From: Poindextera sp041691315
GTDB taxonomy: Bacteria > Pseudomonadota > Alphaproteobacteria > Caulobacterales > Caulobacteraceae
Length of the DNA: 64,000 bases
Reading direction: 5' to 3'
Assembly (NCBI GenBank): GCA_041691315.1
Contig: JBEPUW010000016.1
Coordinates: 12,496-76,495, forward strand
Positions 16,467-25,057 of this stretch are shown piece by piece. The position numbers were made by a program, and so were the translations under genes. Positions within the stretch are counted from its first letter, which is position 1. Each line of letters starts with the position of its first letter. The notes under the pieces are model-generated. The model ran no database searches. It had not been told where the DNA came from and worked only from the letters and a program-made list of their open reading frames with translations.

Positions 16467-17441
16467 GTGCGCCGAGCAGACCCGATCGCCGCCGGCCTTG
16501 GCGCAGTTGGCGCGGCCACGGCGGGGCTCGCCATCGGCGCACCGTCGCGCCGGCGGTCGTTCGTGCGTCCGCAGCCCCGGCGCAAAACAGCTCATCCATT
16601 GAGCCCCACGCCCTGGGACCCGGCCGTCGCGGTGCGCGCCGGGCGGCGGCTGAATCGCGCCTCGGGGACGATCGCCGCCTCCGTGCTGCTGGACAGCGCC
16701 GTCGAACATTACCGCGGGTCCTTTCACAACAAGGCCATGTTCGCGCCGCTGGTGAGCTCCGCCCTGTCGCTCCTGGCCGGCCTGCACGGCGCCCGAGACC
16801 GCCGCGCCGCCCCCCACCTGGCGCGCGACACGGTCTATGCCGCGGCGGCGCTGATCGGCCTGATCGGAACGGGGTTTCACATCTACAACGTCAGCAAGAA
16901 GCCTGGCGGTTTCCGGCTGCAGAACCTGTTCTATTCCGCCCCCATCGGCGCGCCCGCCGCGCTGATCCTGTCCGGCATGCTCGGGTTCCTGGCCGAGCGG
17001 GTCAGGGACAATGAGCCCGGAACCGATCCCACCATCCTGGGCCTGCCGGCCGGGCGGGTGGTCGCGGCCGGGACGGCCATCGGGCTCATTGGCACGGTGG
17101 GAGAAGCCGGGCTGCTGCACCTGCGCGGCGCCTATCACGACCCGTTCATGGTCTTGCCCGTCACCGTCCCGCCGGTGGCCGCTGCGCTGGTGGCCGCTGC
17201 CGCCATCGGCGACGCCAGGCAGAGCCACGGTCTGGCGCGCTGGTGGCTGCGCCTGACGACGCTGCTCGGCTTCGCGGGCGTCGGATTCCACAGTCTGGGG
17301 GTCGCGCGCAACATGGGCGGCTGGAAGAACTGGCGGCAGAACGTCCTGAACGGTCCGCCGATTCCGGCGCCGCCCTCGTTCACCGGACTGGCGCTGGCGG
17401 GCCTGGCGGCGCTCGGCCTGCTGGAGGATCAAGACGGATGA
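16467..17441 (+). CDS. Multi-helix membrane protein of a gluconate-dehydrogenase-like operon
   Basis: GTG 16467 begins a 324-residue protein with an Arg-rich N-terminal region and about seven hydrophobic segments (near 70-95, 118-135, 150-170, 190-212, 225-245, 260-280, 300-316). Sequence around FHIYNVSKKPGG and VGFHSLGVARNMGGWKNWRQN appears in two similar halves, suggesting an internal duplication. No heme or cofactor motif is certain, although each half has a conserved His. The family is not recognised. It overlaps the next gene (ATGA) and lies with a dehydrogenase small subunit and a GMC subunit, so it may be their membrane partner in place of the usual cytochrome subunit. Confidence 0.65.
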   Translation: MRRADPIAAGLGAVGAATAGLAIGAPSRRRSFVRPQPRRKTAHPLSPTPWDPAVAVRAGRRLNRASGTIAASVLLDSAVEHYRGSFHNKAMFAPLVSSALSLLAGLHGARDRRAAPHLARDTVYAAAALIGLIGTGFHIYNVSKKPGGFRLQNLFYSAPIGAPAALILSGMLGFLAERVRDNEPGTDPTILGLPAGRVVAAGTAIGLIGTVGEAGLLHLRGAYHDPFMVLPVTVPPVAAALVAAAAIGDARQSHGLARWWLRLTTLLGFAGVGFHSLGVARNMGGWKNWRQNVLNGPPIPAPPSFTGLALAGLAALGLLEDQDG

Positions 17442-18079
17442 CCGATCGCTACCCAGGCTACGACGTGCTCGCCAAGCGCTGGACGCAATCGTGGAATGAG
17501 CAGACGCGCGAGGTGATCGACGCCCGCCTGGCCACGCCGCGCCAACCCCGCTTCTTCAGCGCCGCCGAGTGGACCACCCTTGGCGCGGTGTGCGAGCGGA
17601 TCATGCCGCAGCCGGGCGACCGCCCCGCCGTTCCCCTGCCCGCCTACGTCGACCTCAAGATGCATGAGGGGCTGCTCGACGGTTATCGCGATGCCGCCTT
17701 GCCGCCGCAGGGCGAGGCCTGGCGTCGAGGCCTGGCGGCCTTGGACGACGACGCTAAGCAGAGGTTTGGCGCGCCCTTTCACGAACTTCTCGGCGAGCGC
17801 CAGGATACGCTGCTGCGCCACATGCAGAACGGTGAGCTGACCGGCGACGCCTGGGGCGCCATGCCCTGTGGCCTTTTCTTCGCCCATAGGGTCATCCCCG
17901 ACATCACCCACGCCTACTACGCCCACCCGGTCGCCTGGAACGAGATCGGCTTTGGCGGCCCGGCCAGTCCGCGCGGCTATGTCCGCATGGCGCTCGACCG
18001 CCGCGACCCCTGGGAGGCGGCCGAGGCCAAACCTGGCGAAGAGGCGCGCGCGCGGCGTGACAACGACCGTGTCGGCTGA
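17438..18079 (+). CDS. Gluconate 2-dehydrogenase subunit 3 family protein
   Basis: ATG 17438 overlaps the previous stop, giving 213 residues. The segment FFSAAEWTTLGAVCERIMPQPG and the later YYAHPVAWNEIGFGGPASPRGYV are typical of the Gluconate_2-dh3 (gamma) family, which serves as the small partner and export escort of flavin dehydrogenase subunits. Most relatives carry a twin-arginine signal; none is visible here, so the complex may remain on the cytoplasmic side. The end overlaps the start of the GMC gene by 23 bases, matching the usual gamma-alpha gene order. Confidence 0.85.
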   Translation: MTDRYPGYDVLAKRWTQSWNEQTREVIDARLATPRQPRFFSAAEWTTLGAVCERIMPQPGDRPAVPLPAYVDLKMHEGLLDGYRDAALPPQGEAWRRGLAALDDDAKQRFGAPFHELLGERQDTLLRHMQNGELTGDAWGAMPCGLFFAHRVIPDITHAYYAHPVAWNEIGFGGPASPRGYVRMALDRRDPWEAAEAKPGEEARARRDNDRVG

Positions 18080-19712
18080 TCCCTTCGCAGGCCCACGCGC
18101 GGCGGGCGGTCGCGCGCCGGATGTGTTCAAGCCGGGCGGCTGGGTGCAGATGCGCCAGTTTTCCGAAGATGAGGTGGTCGATTTCGTCGTGGTGGGGACC
18201 GGCGCCGGCGGCGCGCCGCTGATCGCGGGGCTGGCCGAGGGCGGATTTAGCGTCGTCGGCTTCGACGCCGGACCCTATTTCCGGCCGCTGGAGGATTTCG
18301 CCTCCGACGAGATGGAGCAGAACAAGCTCTATTGGACCGACCCGCGCGTGGTCGATGGCCCCAACCCGCTGACCATGGGCGGCAAGAACAGCGGCAAGTC
18401 GGTCGGCGGCAGCACCGTGCATTTCGCCATGGTCTCGCTGCGTTTCCGGCCCGAATGGTTCAAGTCGCGCAGCGTTCTGGGTTACGGCGCCGACTGGCCG
18501 CTCGATTGGCGCGACATGTGGCGCTACTACACCAGGGCCGAGCGGGCGCTCAGCATCTCCGGCCCGATGCACTATCCTTGGGGCCCGAAGCGGCCGGCCT
18601 ATCCCTATCGCGCTCACGAGTTGAACGGCGCGGCGGTGCTGCTCGCGCGCGGCTGCGAGGCGATGGGGATCGCCTGGACGCCGACGCCGCTGGCCACGGT
18701 GTCGGCGCCGCACGGCGCATCGCCGCCTTGCGTCTATCGCGGATTCTGCCGGTTCGGCTGTTCGACCAACGCCAAGCAGAGCCAGCTGGTCACCTTCATC
18801 CCGCGCGCCCTGAAGGCCGGCGCGGAGATCCGCGACCTGGCCATGGTCGGCCGCATCGAGACCGATGCCGCCGGACGCGCGACCGGCGTCCACTATATCC
18901 GCGAAGGACACTGGCGGTTTCAGCGGGCGCGCAATGTGGTCGTGGCCGGCTATGCGATCGAGACCCCGCGGCTTCTGCTCGCCTCGGCCACCACCCGCTA
19001 TCCGGACGGCCTCGCCAACAGTTCCGGGTTGGTCGGCAAGAACCTGATGGCCCAGTCCAATCAGGCGGTGTTCGGGACGATGCAGGAGGAGGTGCGCTGG
19101 TATAAGGGGCCGCCGTCACTCTCCCTCACCGAGCACTGGAACTACGACGACAAGAAGGATTTCGCCGGAGGCTACTGCTGGATGGCGCAGGGGCCCCTGC
19201 CGATCGAGTGGGCGTCGATCCAGACCGGCTCGCGCGGGCTATGGGGCCAGCCGCTGCGCGACGAGATGGCCAAGTACAATCACCAGATCGGCGTGAAGAT
19301 GGTCGGCGAGATGCTGCCCAACGAGCGCAATCGCGTCACCCTCGACGATGAGACCGACCAATACGGCCTGAAGGTCGCCCACATCACCTACGGTTGGAGC
19401 GACAACGACAAGGCGATGATCCAGCACGCCCTTGGCCAGATGCAGACCAGCCTGGAGGCGGTCGGGGCGCGCGACATCTTCCGCCAGGAGGACGACACCT
19501 GCCATCTGGCCGGCACCGCGCGCATGGGCTCCGATCGCGAGACCAGCGTCGTCGACGCCGATTGCCGAAGCTGGGACATTCCCAACCTGTGGGTCTGCGA
19601 CGGGTCGGTCTTTCCCACCACCGGCGGCGTCAACCCGTCGCTGACCATCACCGCCATCGCCATGCGCACCGCCGACCGCATCCGCGGCCTGGCCGCCCGG
19701 GGCGAACTTTAG
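18057..19712 (+). CDS. GMC oxidoreductase, gluconate/sugar dehydrogenase alpha-like
   Basis: GTG 18057 is chosen because it begins just before the FAD domain and overlaps the small-subunit gene. The 551-residue protein has an FAD motif GTGAGGAP near residue 48 and the GMC active-site pair H483 (HLAGTARMG) and N526 (NPSLTI). A cysteine group in CVYRGFCRFGC (C-x5-C-x3-C) resembles the iron-sulfur cysteines of bacterial FAD-glucose dehydrogenase, though binding is not proven. It is the catalytic subunit of the operon 16467-19712. The substrate may be an aldose, sugar acid or alcohol. Electrons would pass to the membrane quinone pool. Confidence 0.88.
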   Translation: MTTTVSADPFAGPRAAGGRAPDVFKPGGWVQMRQFSEDEVVDFVVVGTGAGGAPLIAGLAEGGFSVVGFDAGPYFRPLEDFASDEMEQNKLYWTDPRVVDGPNPLTMGGKNSGKSVGGSTVHFAMVSLRFRPEWFKSRSVLGYGADWPLDWRDMWRYYTRAERALSISGPMHYPWGPKRPAYPYRAHELNGAAVLLARGCEAMGIAWTPTPLATVSAPHGASPPCVYRGFCRFGCSTNAKQSQLVTFIPRALKAGAEIRDLAMVGRIETDAAGRATGVHYIREGHWRFQRARNVVVAGYAIETPRLLLASATTRYPDGLANSSGLVGKNLMAQSNQAVFGTMQEEVRWYKGPPSLSLTEHWNYDDKKDFAGGYCWMAQGPLPIEWASIQTGSRGLWGQPLRDEMAKYNHQIGVKMVGEMLPNERNRVTLDDETDQYGLKVAHITYGWSDNDKAMIQHALGQMQTSLEAVGARDIFRQEDDTCHLAGTARMGSDRETSVVDADCRSWDIPNLWVCDGSVFPTTGGVNPSLTITAIAMRTADRIRGLAARGEL

Positions 19713-19742
19713 CACGCAACCGACCAGGGCTGCGCCGCTGGG

Positions 19743-20738
19743 TCAGACCTTCAACCGCTTCGCCAGCAGATGCAGTCCGCCGATCCCCGCTATGGCGACG
19801 GTCGCCCAGAACACGGCGCGGTGGCGGCTCACGACCATCTCCCAGGCGAAGGTGCGCGGGTTGCGGCTGTCGAACCGGCCGTGCGCGCCGTAAGGACCCG
19901 GGACCGGCTCGAACAGGTTGTCGGGCGCGTCCGCCGGTTCGGGGATATCCGTGAGCTGGCCGCTGTACCCCGCCTTGGCCAGATACCGGTCGATCAGTCC
20001 CGGCGCGATCAGGTTGGCGAGAATTGCCTTTAAGGTCGGAAACCCCACCCATATCTGCCGCCGCGGATGCATCGCGCCGAAATAGATCGCCCGCGCCGGC
20101 ACCTCCGGCTGGAAGATCGGCGGCACCGGCTGCGCCTTCCAGCCCATCTTGTTGCGGGCCCAATCGAATTGCGGCGTGTTGACCGCCGGCAGATCGACCA
20201 TGGTCAGGGTCACATCGACCTTGTCGTGGATGATCTCCGAGCGAAGCGAGTCGGTGAAGCCGCGGATCGCGAACTTGGCGCCGCAATAGATCGACTGCAG
20301 CGGCACCGATCGGTAGGCGAGGGCCGATCCGACATTGACGATCGAGCCCCGGTTGCGAAGCCGCATCCGCTTCAGCGCCGCCATGGTCCCGTGCACCTGG
20401 CCGAGATAGGTCACGGCGGTTCCGCGCTGGAACTCGGCCGCCGTCAGCTTGCTGACCGGCGCGAAGACGGTCGCCATCGCGACGTTGACCCAGACGTCGA
20501 TTGGCCCGAGTTCGCGCTCGACCTGGTCAGCCGCCGCCTCCACCGCCTCGGCGTCCGCCACATCGGTCGGTATGGGCAGGGCGCGCACGCCGAATTGGCG
20601 CAGCTCCGAAGCCGCCCGCTCCAACCGACCCTGGTCGCGGGACAGCAGCGCCACATCGCAGCCGTTGCGGGCGAACTCGGTGGCGGTGGCGCGGCCGACG
20701 CCGGCGCCGGCGCCGGTGATAACGACAATCTTGTTCAT
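19743..20738 (-). CDS. Short-chain dehydrogenase with C-terminal membrane anchor
   Basis: A 331-residue SDR. The N-terminal NAD(P) motif is TGAGAGVG, and the catalytic YxxxK is YCGAK with Ser in VNVGSALAY before it. About 80 residues beyond the normal SDR end lead to a C-terminal hydrophobic helix (residues 303-322) followed by KRLKV, so the enzyme is probably tail-anchored. The substrate is unknown. It lies 38 bases downstream of the debranching-like gene on the same strand, so the two are probably cotranscribed. Such extended SDRs are common in alphaproteobacterial stress regions (general knowledge). ATG 20738 is the first start before the nucleotide motif. Confidence 0.85.
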   Translation of the reverse strand: MNKIVVITGAGAGVGRATATEFARNGCDVALLSRDQGRLERAASELRQFGVRALPIPTDVADAEAVEAAADQVERELGPIDVWVNVAMATVFAPVSKLTAAEFQRGTAVTYLGQVHGTMAALKRMRLRNRGSIVNVGSALAYRSVPLQSIYCGAKFAIRGFTDSLRSEIIHDKVDVTLTMVDLPAVNTPQFDWARNKMGWKAQPVPPIFQPEVPARAIYFGAMHPRRQIWVGFPTLKAILANLIAPGLIDRYLAKAGYSGQLTDIPEPADAPDNLFEPVPGPYGAHGRFDSRNPRTFAWEMVVSRHRAVFWATVAIAGIGGLHLLAKRLKV

Positions 20739-20776
20739 GTTGACGCTCGCAATGACGGGGTGGGTGACACGGTCCG

Positions 20777-22936
20777 CTAGAGCCACCGGTCGGTGGCGGT
20801 GACGTAGCTCTTCTGGCCAACCGCGGCCGGGTCGCCCTTCAGGGTCTCGAACCGCGTCGCCGCGCCGTCGCGCCAGAAACGCAGGTCGAAGACGGCCTCG
20901 CCGACGCGGAGGTCTCGCAAGGTGAGTTCGGGCAGCCAGTCGGGCAGCGCCGGATCGATGTCCAGCCTGCCGGCCGGGGCGTCCGGCTGAAAGCCTATGA
21001 TCGTCTCCAGTATGGCGAAGCACGACCCCGCTGCCCAGGCTTGCGGGACGTTGGCGCCGAGGTATTGGACCGGAAAATTGGTCGGCTCGCGATGGGTTCC
21101 GGCATAGAGTTCCGGCATCTGATGCTGGACGAAATATCCGGCCGCGCCGCTGACGTCTCTGGCGATCTGTGACGCCTCATCGGCGAAGCCGTAGCGACGG
21201 AAGCCCGCCGCGATGATGCCGTTGTCGTGCGGCCAAACCGCGCCGTTCTGGTAGGAGTTGGGGTTGAATGAGGGATTGCCGGTCGAGAGCGTGCGGATGC
21301 CCCAGCCGCTCCACATGTCCGGCCGCATCAGCCGCTTGACCACCTTGGCGGCGCGGTCGGGCGGTACGATGCCCGACCACAGGCACTGGCCCGGGTTGGA
21401 GGCGACGCTCAGGACCGGTTTCTTGTCGCCATCGAGCGCGAAGGCGTAGAAGCCCGACGCCTCGTCCCAGAAGACCTCGTTGAAGCGGTCGAACAGGCTC
21501 TTGGCCTTTCGGCGCAAGGACCGGGCGCGCGCGGACTTTCCCAGGGCGTCATAGATCTGCGCCATGCGCAGCCACGCGTCATAGACGTAGCCCTGGATCT
21601 CCACCAAGGCGATGGGCGTCTTGACGATCGAGCCGTCGGTATTGACCAGGGCCTGGCCCGAATCCTTCCAACCCTGGTTGTAGGCGCCGGCCTTGGAGCG
21701 GGTCTGGTATTCTTGGAAGCCGTCGCCGTCCCGGTCGCCGTACTTGTCGATCCAGGCCAGGCACTTCTCGGCCGTGGGCATGTATTGCGTCAACAGATCG
21801 GCATTGCCCGTGCAACGCCAGGCGTTGTGCAGCACGATCAGGTAGAGGATGGTCGCGTCCGCGGTCCCGTAATAGGGCGTGTGCGGAATGAGCTTGAAAT
21901 GCGCTAGCTCGCCGCGGCGCAGCTCATGCATGATCTTTCCCGGCTCGGCGTCGCGATAGTCGTCGCGTTTCTTGGCCTGGTGGCGGCTCAGCACCTCGAG
22001 CGCGCCGTGCGCCAACCTGGGATAGACCATGGCGTTCTGCAGCGAGACCGTCAGGCTGTCGCGCCCGAACAGCGCCAGGAACCAGGGAATCCCCGCGGCG
22101 GGCACGAACTCCAGGCGCTCGGCGCCCTCGATCGGCAGTCGCAGCGCGGCCATATCCTCGATCGACTGATGGTAGAAGCGGTAGAACTCCTCATTGCTCG
22201 TCTCGACCTTGAGCGCCGCGGCACGCCACTGGGCCAGCCTGAGGTGTGCGCCGGCGTCTTCGGTCTGAGCGACGCAATGATCCGGCGCGTGATCGATGGT
22301 TTCCCCGTCGCCGATCGCATAAAGCAGACAGGCGTGCCACGCTTCGCCGGGCTTGAGCTTGAGTTCGAAACTGATCCGGCCGTTGGCGTAGACCGGCTTG
22401 GAGTCGCACCTGTGCGCCGTGACCGTCAGCCGGCGTTCGAAGTCCTTGTGGACATAGGTGATGGCCAGGCGCGCATCGCTCTGCGACCACGCGGTCGTGA
22501 TCCGGCCGCGCCGGACGATGTGGCCGGACTTTACCTCGAAGATGTCAGCGAAGTCGCTGCGAACCACAATCTCCAGGTTGAACTGGACCTTGTCCATGCC
22601 ATGATTGATCAGATCGAGATCCTCGTGGATCCCGCCGCTGATGGAACGGCTGATCGACAGGCCGAGCGTGTGTTCGGGCACATCGCCGATCTCGGTGTGG
22701 AGGATCGGATTGGTCAGAAAAACGCGGTTGGCGTAGTAGGCGATGTTTCCACTGTTCAACAGCGTCCACGGCTGGCCGTCGGCGAAGATCTGCCAGGAGG
22801 AGACGAGCCGCGTGTCCGAGTGGTAAAATCCCTTGTCGGTCGGCCACGGGATCTGACCGTCCTGGTCGGTTATGAGGACGCCATAGCCCTGGTTGATCGC
22901 CAGCCGCGGCGGTCCGACGGTTATTTCGAGGGCCAT
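20777..22936 (-). CDS. Amylo-alpha-1,6-glucosidase / glycogen-debranching-like enzyme
   Basis: ATG 22936 gives 719 residues; a TTG one codon earlier is a weaker alternative. The N-terminal region (about 15-210) is the beta-rich GDE_N_bis-type domain, with DKGFYHSDTR. The rest is an alpha/alpha-barrel with FLALFGRDSL (about 300), GWKDSGQAL and GAVWPHDNGII motifs known from debranching enzymes and glucosylglycerate-type hydrolases. It should cleave alpha-glucosidic links in a storage polymer or compatible solute. There is no signal peptide. Gene context with a GT4 glycosyltransferase upstream suggests turnover of a glucoside made under stress (inference). Confidence 0.85.
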   Translation of the reverse strand: MALEITVGPPRLAINQGYGVLITDQDGQIPWPTDKGFYHSDTRLVSSWQIFADGQPWTLLNSGNIAYYANRVFLTNPILHTEIGDVPEHTLGLSISRSISGGIHEDLDLINHGMDKVQFNLEIVVRSDFADIFEVKSGHIVRRGRITTAWSQSDARLAITYVHKDFERRLTVTAHRCDSKPVYANGRISFELKLKPGEAWHACLLYAIGDGETIDHAPDHCVAQTEDAGAHLRLAQWRAAALKVETSNEEFYRFYHQSIEDMAALRLPIEGAERLEFVPAAGIPWFLALFGRDSLTVSLQNAMVYPRLAHGALEVLSRHQAKKRDDYRDAEPGKIMHELRRGELAHFKLIPHTPYYGTADATILYLIVLHNAWRCTGNADLLTQYMPTAEKCLAWIDKYGDRDGDGFQEYQTRSKAGAYNQGWKDSGQALVNTDGSIVKTPIALVEIQGYVYDAWLRMAQIYDALGKSARARSLRRKAKSLFDRFNEVFWDEASGFYAFALDGDKKPVLSVASNPGQCLWSGIVPPDRAAKVVKRLMRPDMWSGWGIRTLSTGNPSFNPNSYQNGAVWPHDNGIIAAGFRRYGFADEASQIARDVSGAAGYFVQHQMPELYAGTHREPTNFPVQYLGANVPQAWAAGSCFAILETIIGFQPDAPAGRLDIDPALPDWLPELTLRDLRVGEAVFDLRFWRDGAATRFETLKGDPAAVGQKSYVTATDRWL

Positions 22937-23003
22937 CAATTTTTTCCGCGGAGGCCGCTGGCGACCGATTCAACGTCGAGGCTCGGCGGCGCCGTCCTCG
23001 GGT

Positions 23004-23028
23004 AACGCGTCGAAACCGGCGACGTTCT
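23004..23028 (-). promoter_or_regulatory. Near-match EcfG-type promoter before the debranching-like gene
   Basis: On the minus strand AGAAC (23028-23024), 16 bases, CGTT (23007-23004): one mismatch to GGAAC-N16-CGTT. It lies about 70 bases before the ATG at 22936, in the 153-base gap after the glycosyltransferase gene. Confidence 0.3.
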
Positions 23029-23089
23029 CTCGCGCCAGTCTGACGGCCGGCGCCGCGGCCGCACCCGCAAGGCTCCACTAGGCTGAGAC

Positions 23090-24178
23090 TTAGACAAAGC
23101 GCGCGCTATCACTGTCTTGGCGGCCCGCAGGCGCCGTCCAGCGACCATCAGCGTCGTCCGCGAGGCGTTGGTAGAGCGCCACATAGTCGCGCGCCATGCG
23201 CTCAATCCCGAAACGCTGCTCGAAACGTTTGCGGACCTTCAGACGGTCCAACCGGACTATTCCGTTCAAGGCTTCGACCGCCTGATCGATGCTCTGGACG
23301 ATGAAGCCGGTGACGCCCGGGTCGACGACTTCCGGGACCGAGCCGTTGCGCCAGGCGATCACCGGCGTGCCGGCGGCCATGGCCTCGATCATCGCCAGCC
23401 CGAAGGGTTCGGGCCAGTCTATGGGAAAGAGCAGGGCCAGGGCCTCGCCCAGAAACCCTCGCTTCTTGGCGTCATCGATCTCCCCGAGAAATTCGATCAA
23501 TGGATGGTCGAGCCAGGGCTTGATCACCGCGTCGAAGTACGCCTGATCGACCGCGTCGACCTTGGCGGCGAGCTTGAGTGGAATGCCAGCGCGGAGCGCG
23601 ATTTCGATCGCCCGATCTGGCCGCTTCTCGGGCGAGATACGGCCCAGGAAGGCGAGGTATCCGCCGGCGCCGCCCGAATAGGGAATGAGCGAGCCGGGCA
23701 TGCCGTGGTGAACGGTCGCAAGCCAGTTTGCGTCGGGAATTGGCCGACGTTGCGCCTCGGAAATCGATACCAACGGCATGCCGTTGAAGGTGCGATACAC
23801 CGGATGCATATCCGGCAGATCCAGCCGCCCGTGGAGCGTGGTCAAGGATTTCCAGGCGAGGTCCTGGAAAAGCGGAAACTGAAACAGGTCCACATGGAAA
23901 TGGATCACGTCGAAGCGGTCGGCCAGCTTGCGCACCCGATCGAGCATCAGCAGTAGCGAGGGCGCGTGATTGTGCACGCCGGCGCGCCGCAAGGCCGTTG
24001 GACAGCACGGCGCGAGCCTGGCCGAGGTCGATGAGTCGGCGCTGGCGAACAAGGTCACATCGTGACCCTGTCGAACGAGTTCTTCGGTGAGCCAGGAGCA
24101 TACCCGCTCGGTGCCGCCATAGGTGCGGGGAGGAACCGACTCGGCGAGCGGAGCGACCTGCGCGATTCTCAGGGTCAT
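23090..24178 (-). CDS. Family 4 (GT-B) glycosyltransferase
   Basis: ATG 24178 (MTLRIAQVAPL) gives 362 residues, a normal GT4 length. The N-terminal domain contains YGGTERVCSWLTEELV, the donor-domain start is AFLGRISPEKRPDRAIE, and the nucleotide-sugar site is EPFGLAMIEAMAAGTPVIAW with the E-x7-E pattern. It transfers a sugar from an activated donor with retention of configuration. The acceptor is unknown. The gene precedes the debranching-like enzyme on the same strand with 153 bases between. A strong EcfG-like motif lies about 170 bases upstream, which would leave a long leader. Confidence 0.88.
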   Translation of the reverse strand: MTLRIAQVAPLAESVPPRTYGGTERVCSWLTEELVRQGHDVTLFASADSSTSARLAPCCPTALRRAGVHNHAPSLLLMLDRVRKLADRFDVIHFHVDLFQFPLFQDLAWKSLTTLHGRLDLPDMHPVYRTFNGMPLVSISEAQRRPIPDANWLATVHHGMPGSLIPYSGGAGGYLAFLGRISPEKRPDRAIEIALRAGIPLKLAAKVDAVDQAYFDAVIKPWLDHPLIEFLGEIDDAKKRGFLGEALALLFPIDWPEPFGLAMIEAMAAGTPVIAWRNGSVPEVVDPGVTGFIVQSIDQAVEALNGIVRLDRLKVRKRFEQRFGIERMARDYVALYQRLADDADGRWTAPAGRQDSDSARFV

Positions 24179-24345
24179 GTGCAGTCTGCTCCAAACAGGG
24201 TCGCGCCCCAGGCCGGGCGCGCCGCTCGATGAGGCGGCGTGACCGAAAAGCGGCCGAGCGACGTAATTGCATCGGTATACGATATAATAATACGCGGGAG
24301 CCCTTGGTTCCGGTGAAATACCTGACGTTTCGGCTCCCGGTTGGG

Positions 24346-24370
24346 AACGTGTGCCAGTCCCACCTGTTCC
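24346..24370 (-). promoter_or_regulatory. EcfG-type promoter motif, nearly symmetrical (both directions)
   Basis: On the minus strand GGAAC (24370-24366), a 16-base spacer and CGTT (24349-24346) match the EcfG consensus perfectly, facing the glycosyltransferase gene. On the plus strand the same site reads GGAAC (24344-24348), 16 bases, TGTT, an 8 of 9 match facing the gene at 24433. One element could thus serve both divergent units. Confidence 0.5.
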
Positions 24371-24432
24371 GTAAGCGGCGAGTTCCAGCGTCGAACTGGG
24401 GCTCAACCCCCGATGTTCAGAATGGGGCGTTC

Positions 24433-24849
24433 ATGCCTGACAAAACGACCGGCGCCTCTGACCGTGCGACGCTACGCGAGAAGGCGCTGTCTAGGTGGGA
24501 TGATGAAGGCGGGGCCAGCCGCTACGGGCCTCAAGAAGGTTTGGCGGCGGCGGGCGCGGGTCCCGATCGCGAGCCCCAGTTGACCAATGCCGAGTTGGTG
24601 CAGCTTCGGGTTCGCGTCATCGCGCTGGAGAATCTGGTGATCGCCCTGCTTGCCGGGGGCGCTGAACGGCAGAATGTGTTGGCCCGCGAGATGGCGGGCT
24701 ACATCTCGCCGCGGCCAGGCTCTACGCAGCACCCGCTGACAACGCATGCCGCGGCTCACATGATCGATCTGGTCGGGCGCGCTCTTCATTTCCGCGCCGC
24801 CGGCGTCGACGAGCCGACCGCAAAGCTTCCGGCAGAGCCCGATGCCTAA
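24433..24849 (+). CDS. Hypothetical protein
   Basis: ATG 24433 gives a 138-residue protein of unrecognised family. The first 50 residues are polar (KALSRWDDEGGASRYG). A hydrophobic, probably helical stretch follows at about 57-75 (LRVRVIALENLVIALLAGG), then a region with Tyr, His and Pro. There is no signal peptide. It overlaps the DUF2945 gene by eight bases, so they are cotranslated. It is the first gene downstream of the symmetrical EcfG-like motif, so a stress role is plausible from context only. Confidence 0.6.
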   Translation: MPDKTTGASDRATLREKALSRWDDEGGASRYGPQEGLAAAGAGPDREPQLTNAELVQLRVRVIALENLVIALLAGGAERQNVLAREMAGYISPRPGSTQHPLTTHAAAHMIDLVGRALHFRAAGVDEPTAKLPAEPDA

Positions 24850-25057
24850 GCGATTCAGTGTCGGCGATCAGGTCAGCTGGAACTCCGAAGCCGGCCGGGT
24901 CAGTGGCGCGATCATCCGCGTCCATACTCGGGACGTCGACTACAAGGGCCATACCCACCACGCGAGCCCTGAGGCTCCGCAGTACGAGATCAAGAGCGGC
25001 AAGACCGATCACATCGCCATGCATCTGGGCGCGGCTCTCACTCGGCTGAAGGCATGA
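24842..25057 (+). CDS. DUF2945 small protein
   Basis: A 71-residue protein matching the DUF2945 (hypervirulence-associated/TUDOR-like) family along its full length. The start FSVGDQVSWNSEAGRVSGAII, the central YEIKSGKTDHIAMHLG and the terminal ALTRLK are the family pattern. It is a small beta-barrel with no known enzyme activity. Homologues often sit in stress gene sets. It overlaps both the preceding gene (8 bases) and the following gene (4 bases). Confidence 0.85.
   Translation: MPKRFSVGDQVSWNSEAGRVSGAIIRVHTRDVDYKGHTHHASPEAPQYEIKSGKTDHIAMHLGAALTRLKA

Noticed and set aside
24265..24295. Sigma-70 promoter using TTGCAT and TATAAT
   Set aside because: The spacer is only 10 bases, too short for a functional -35/-10 pair; the TATAAT alone is not enough.
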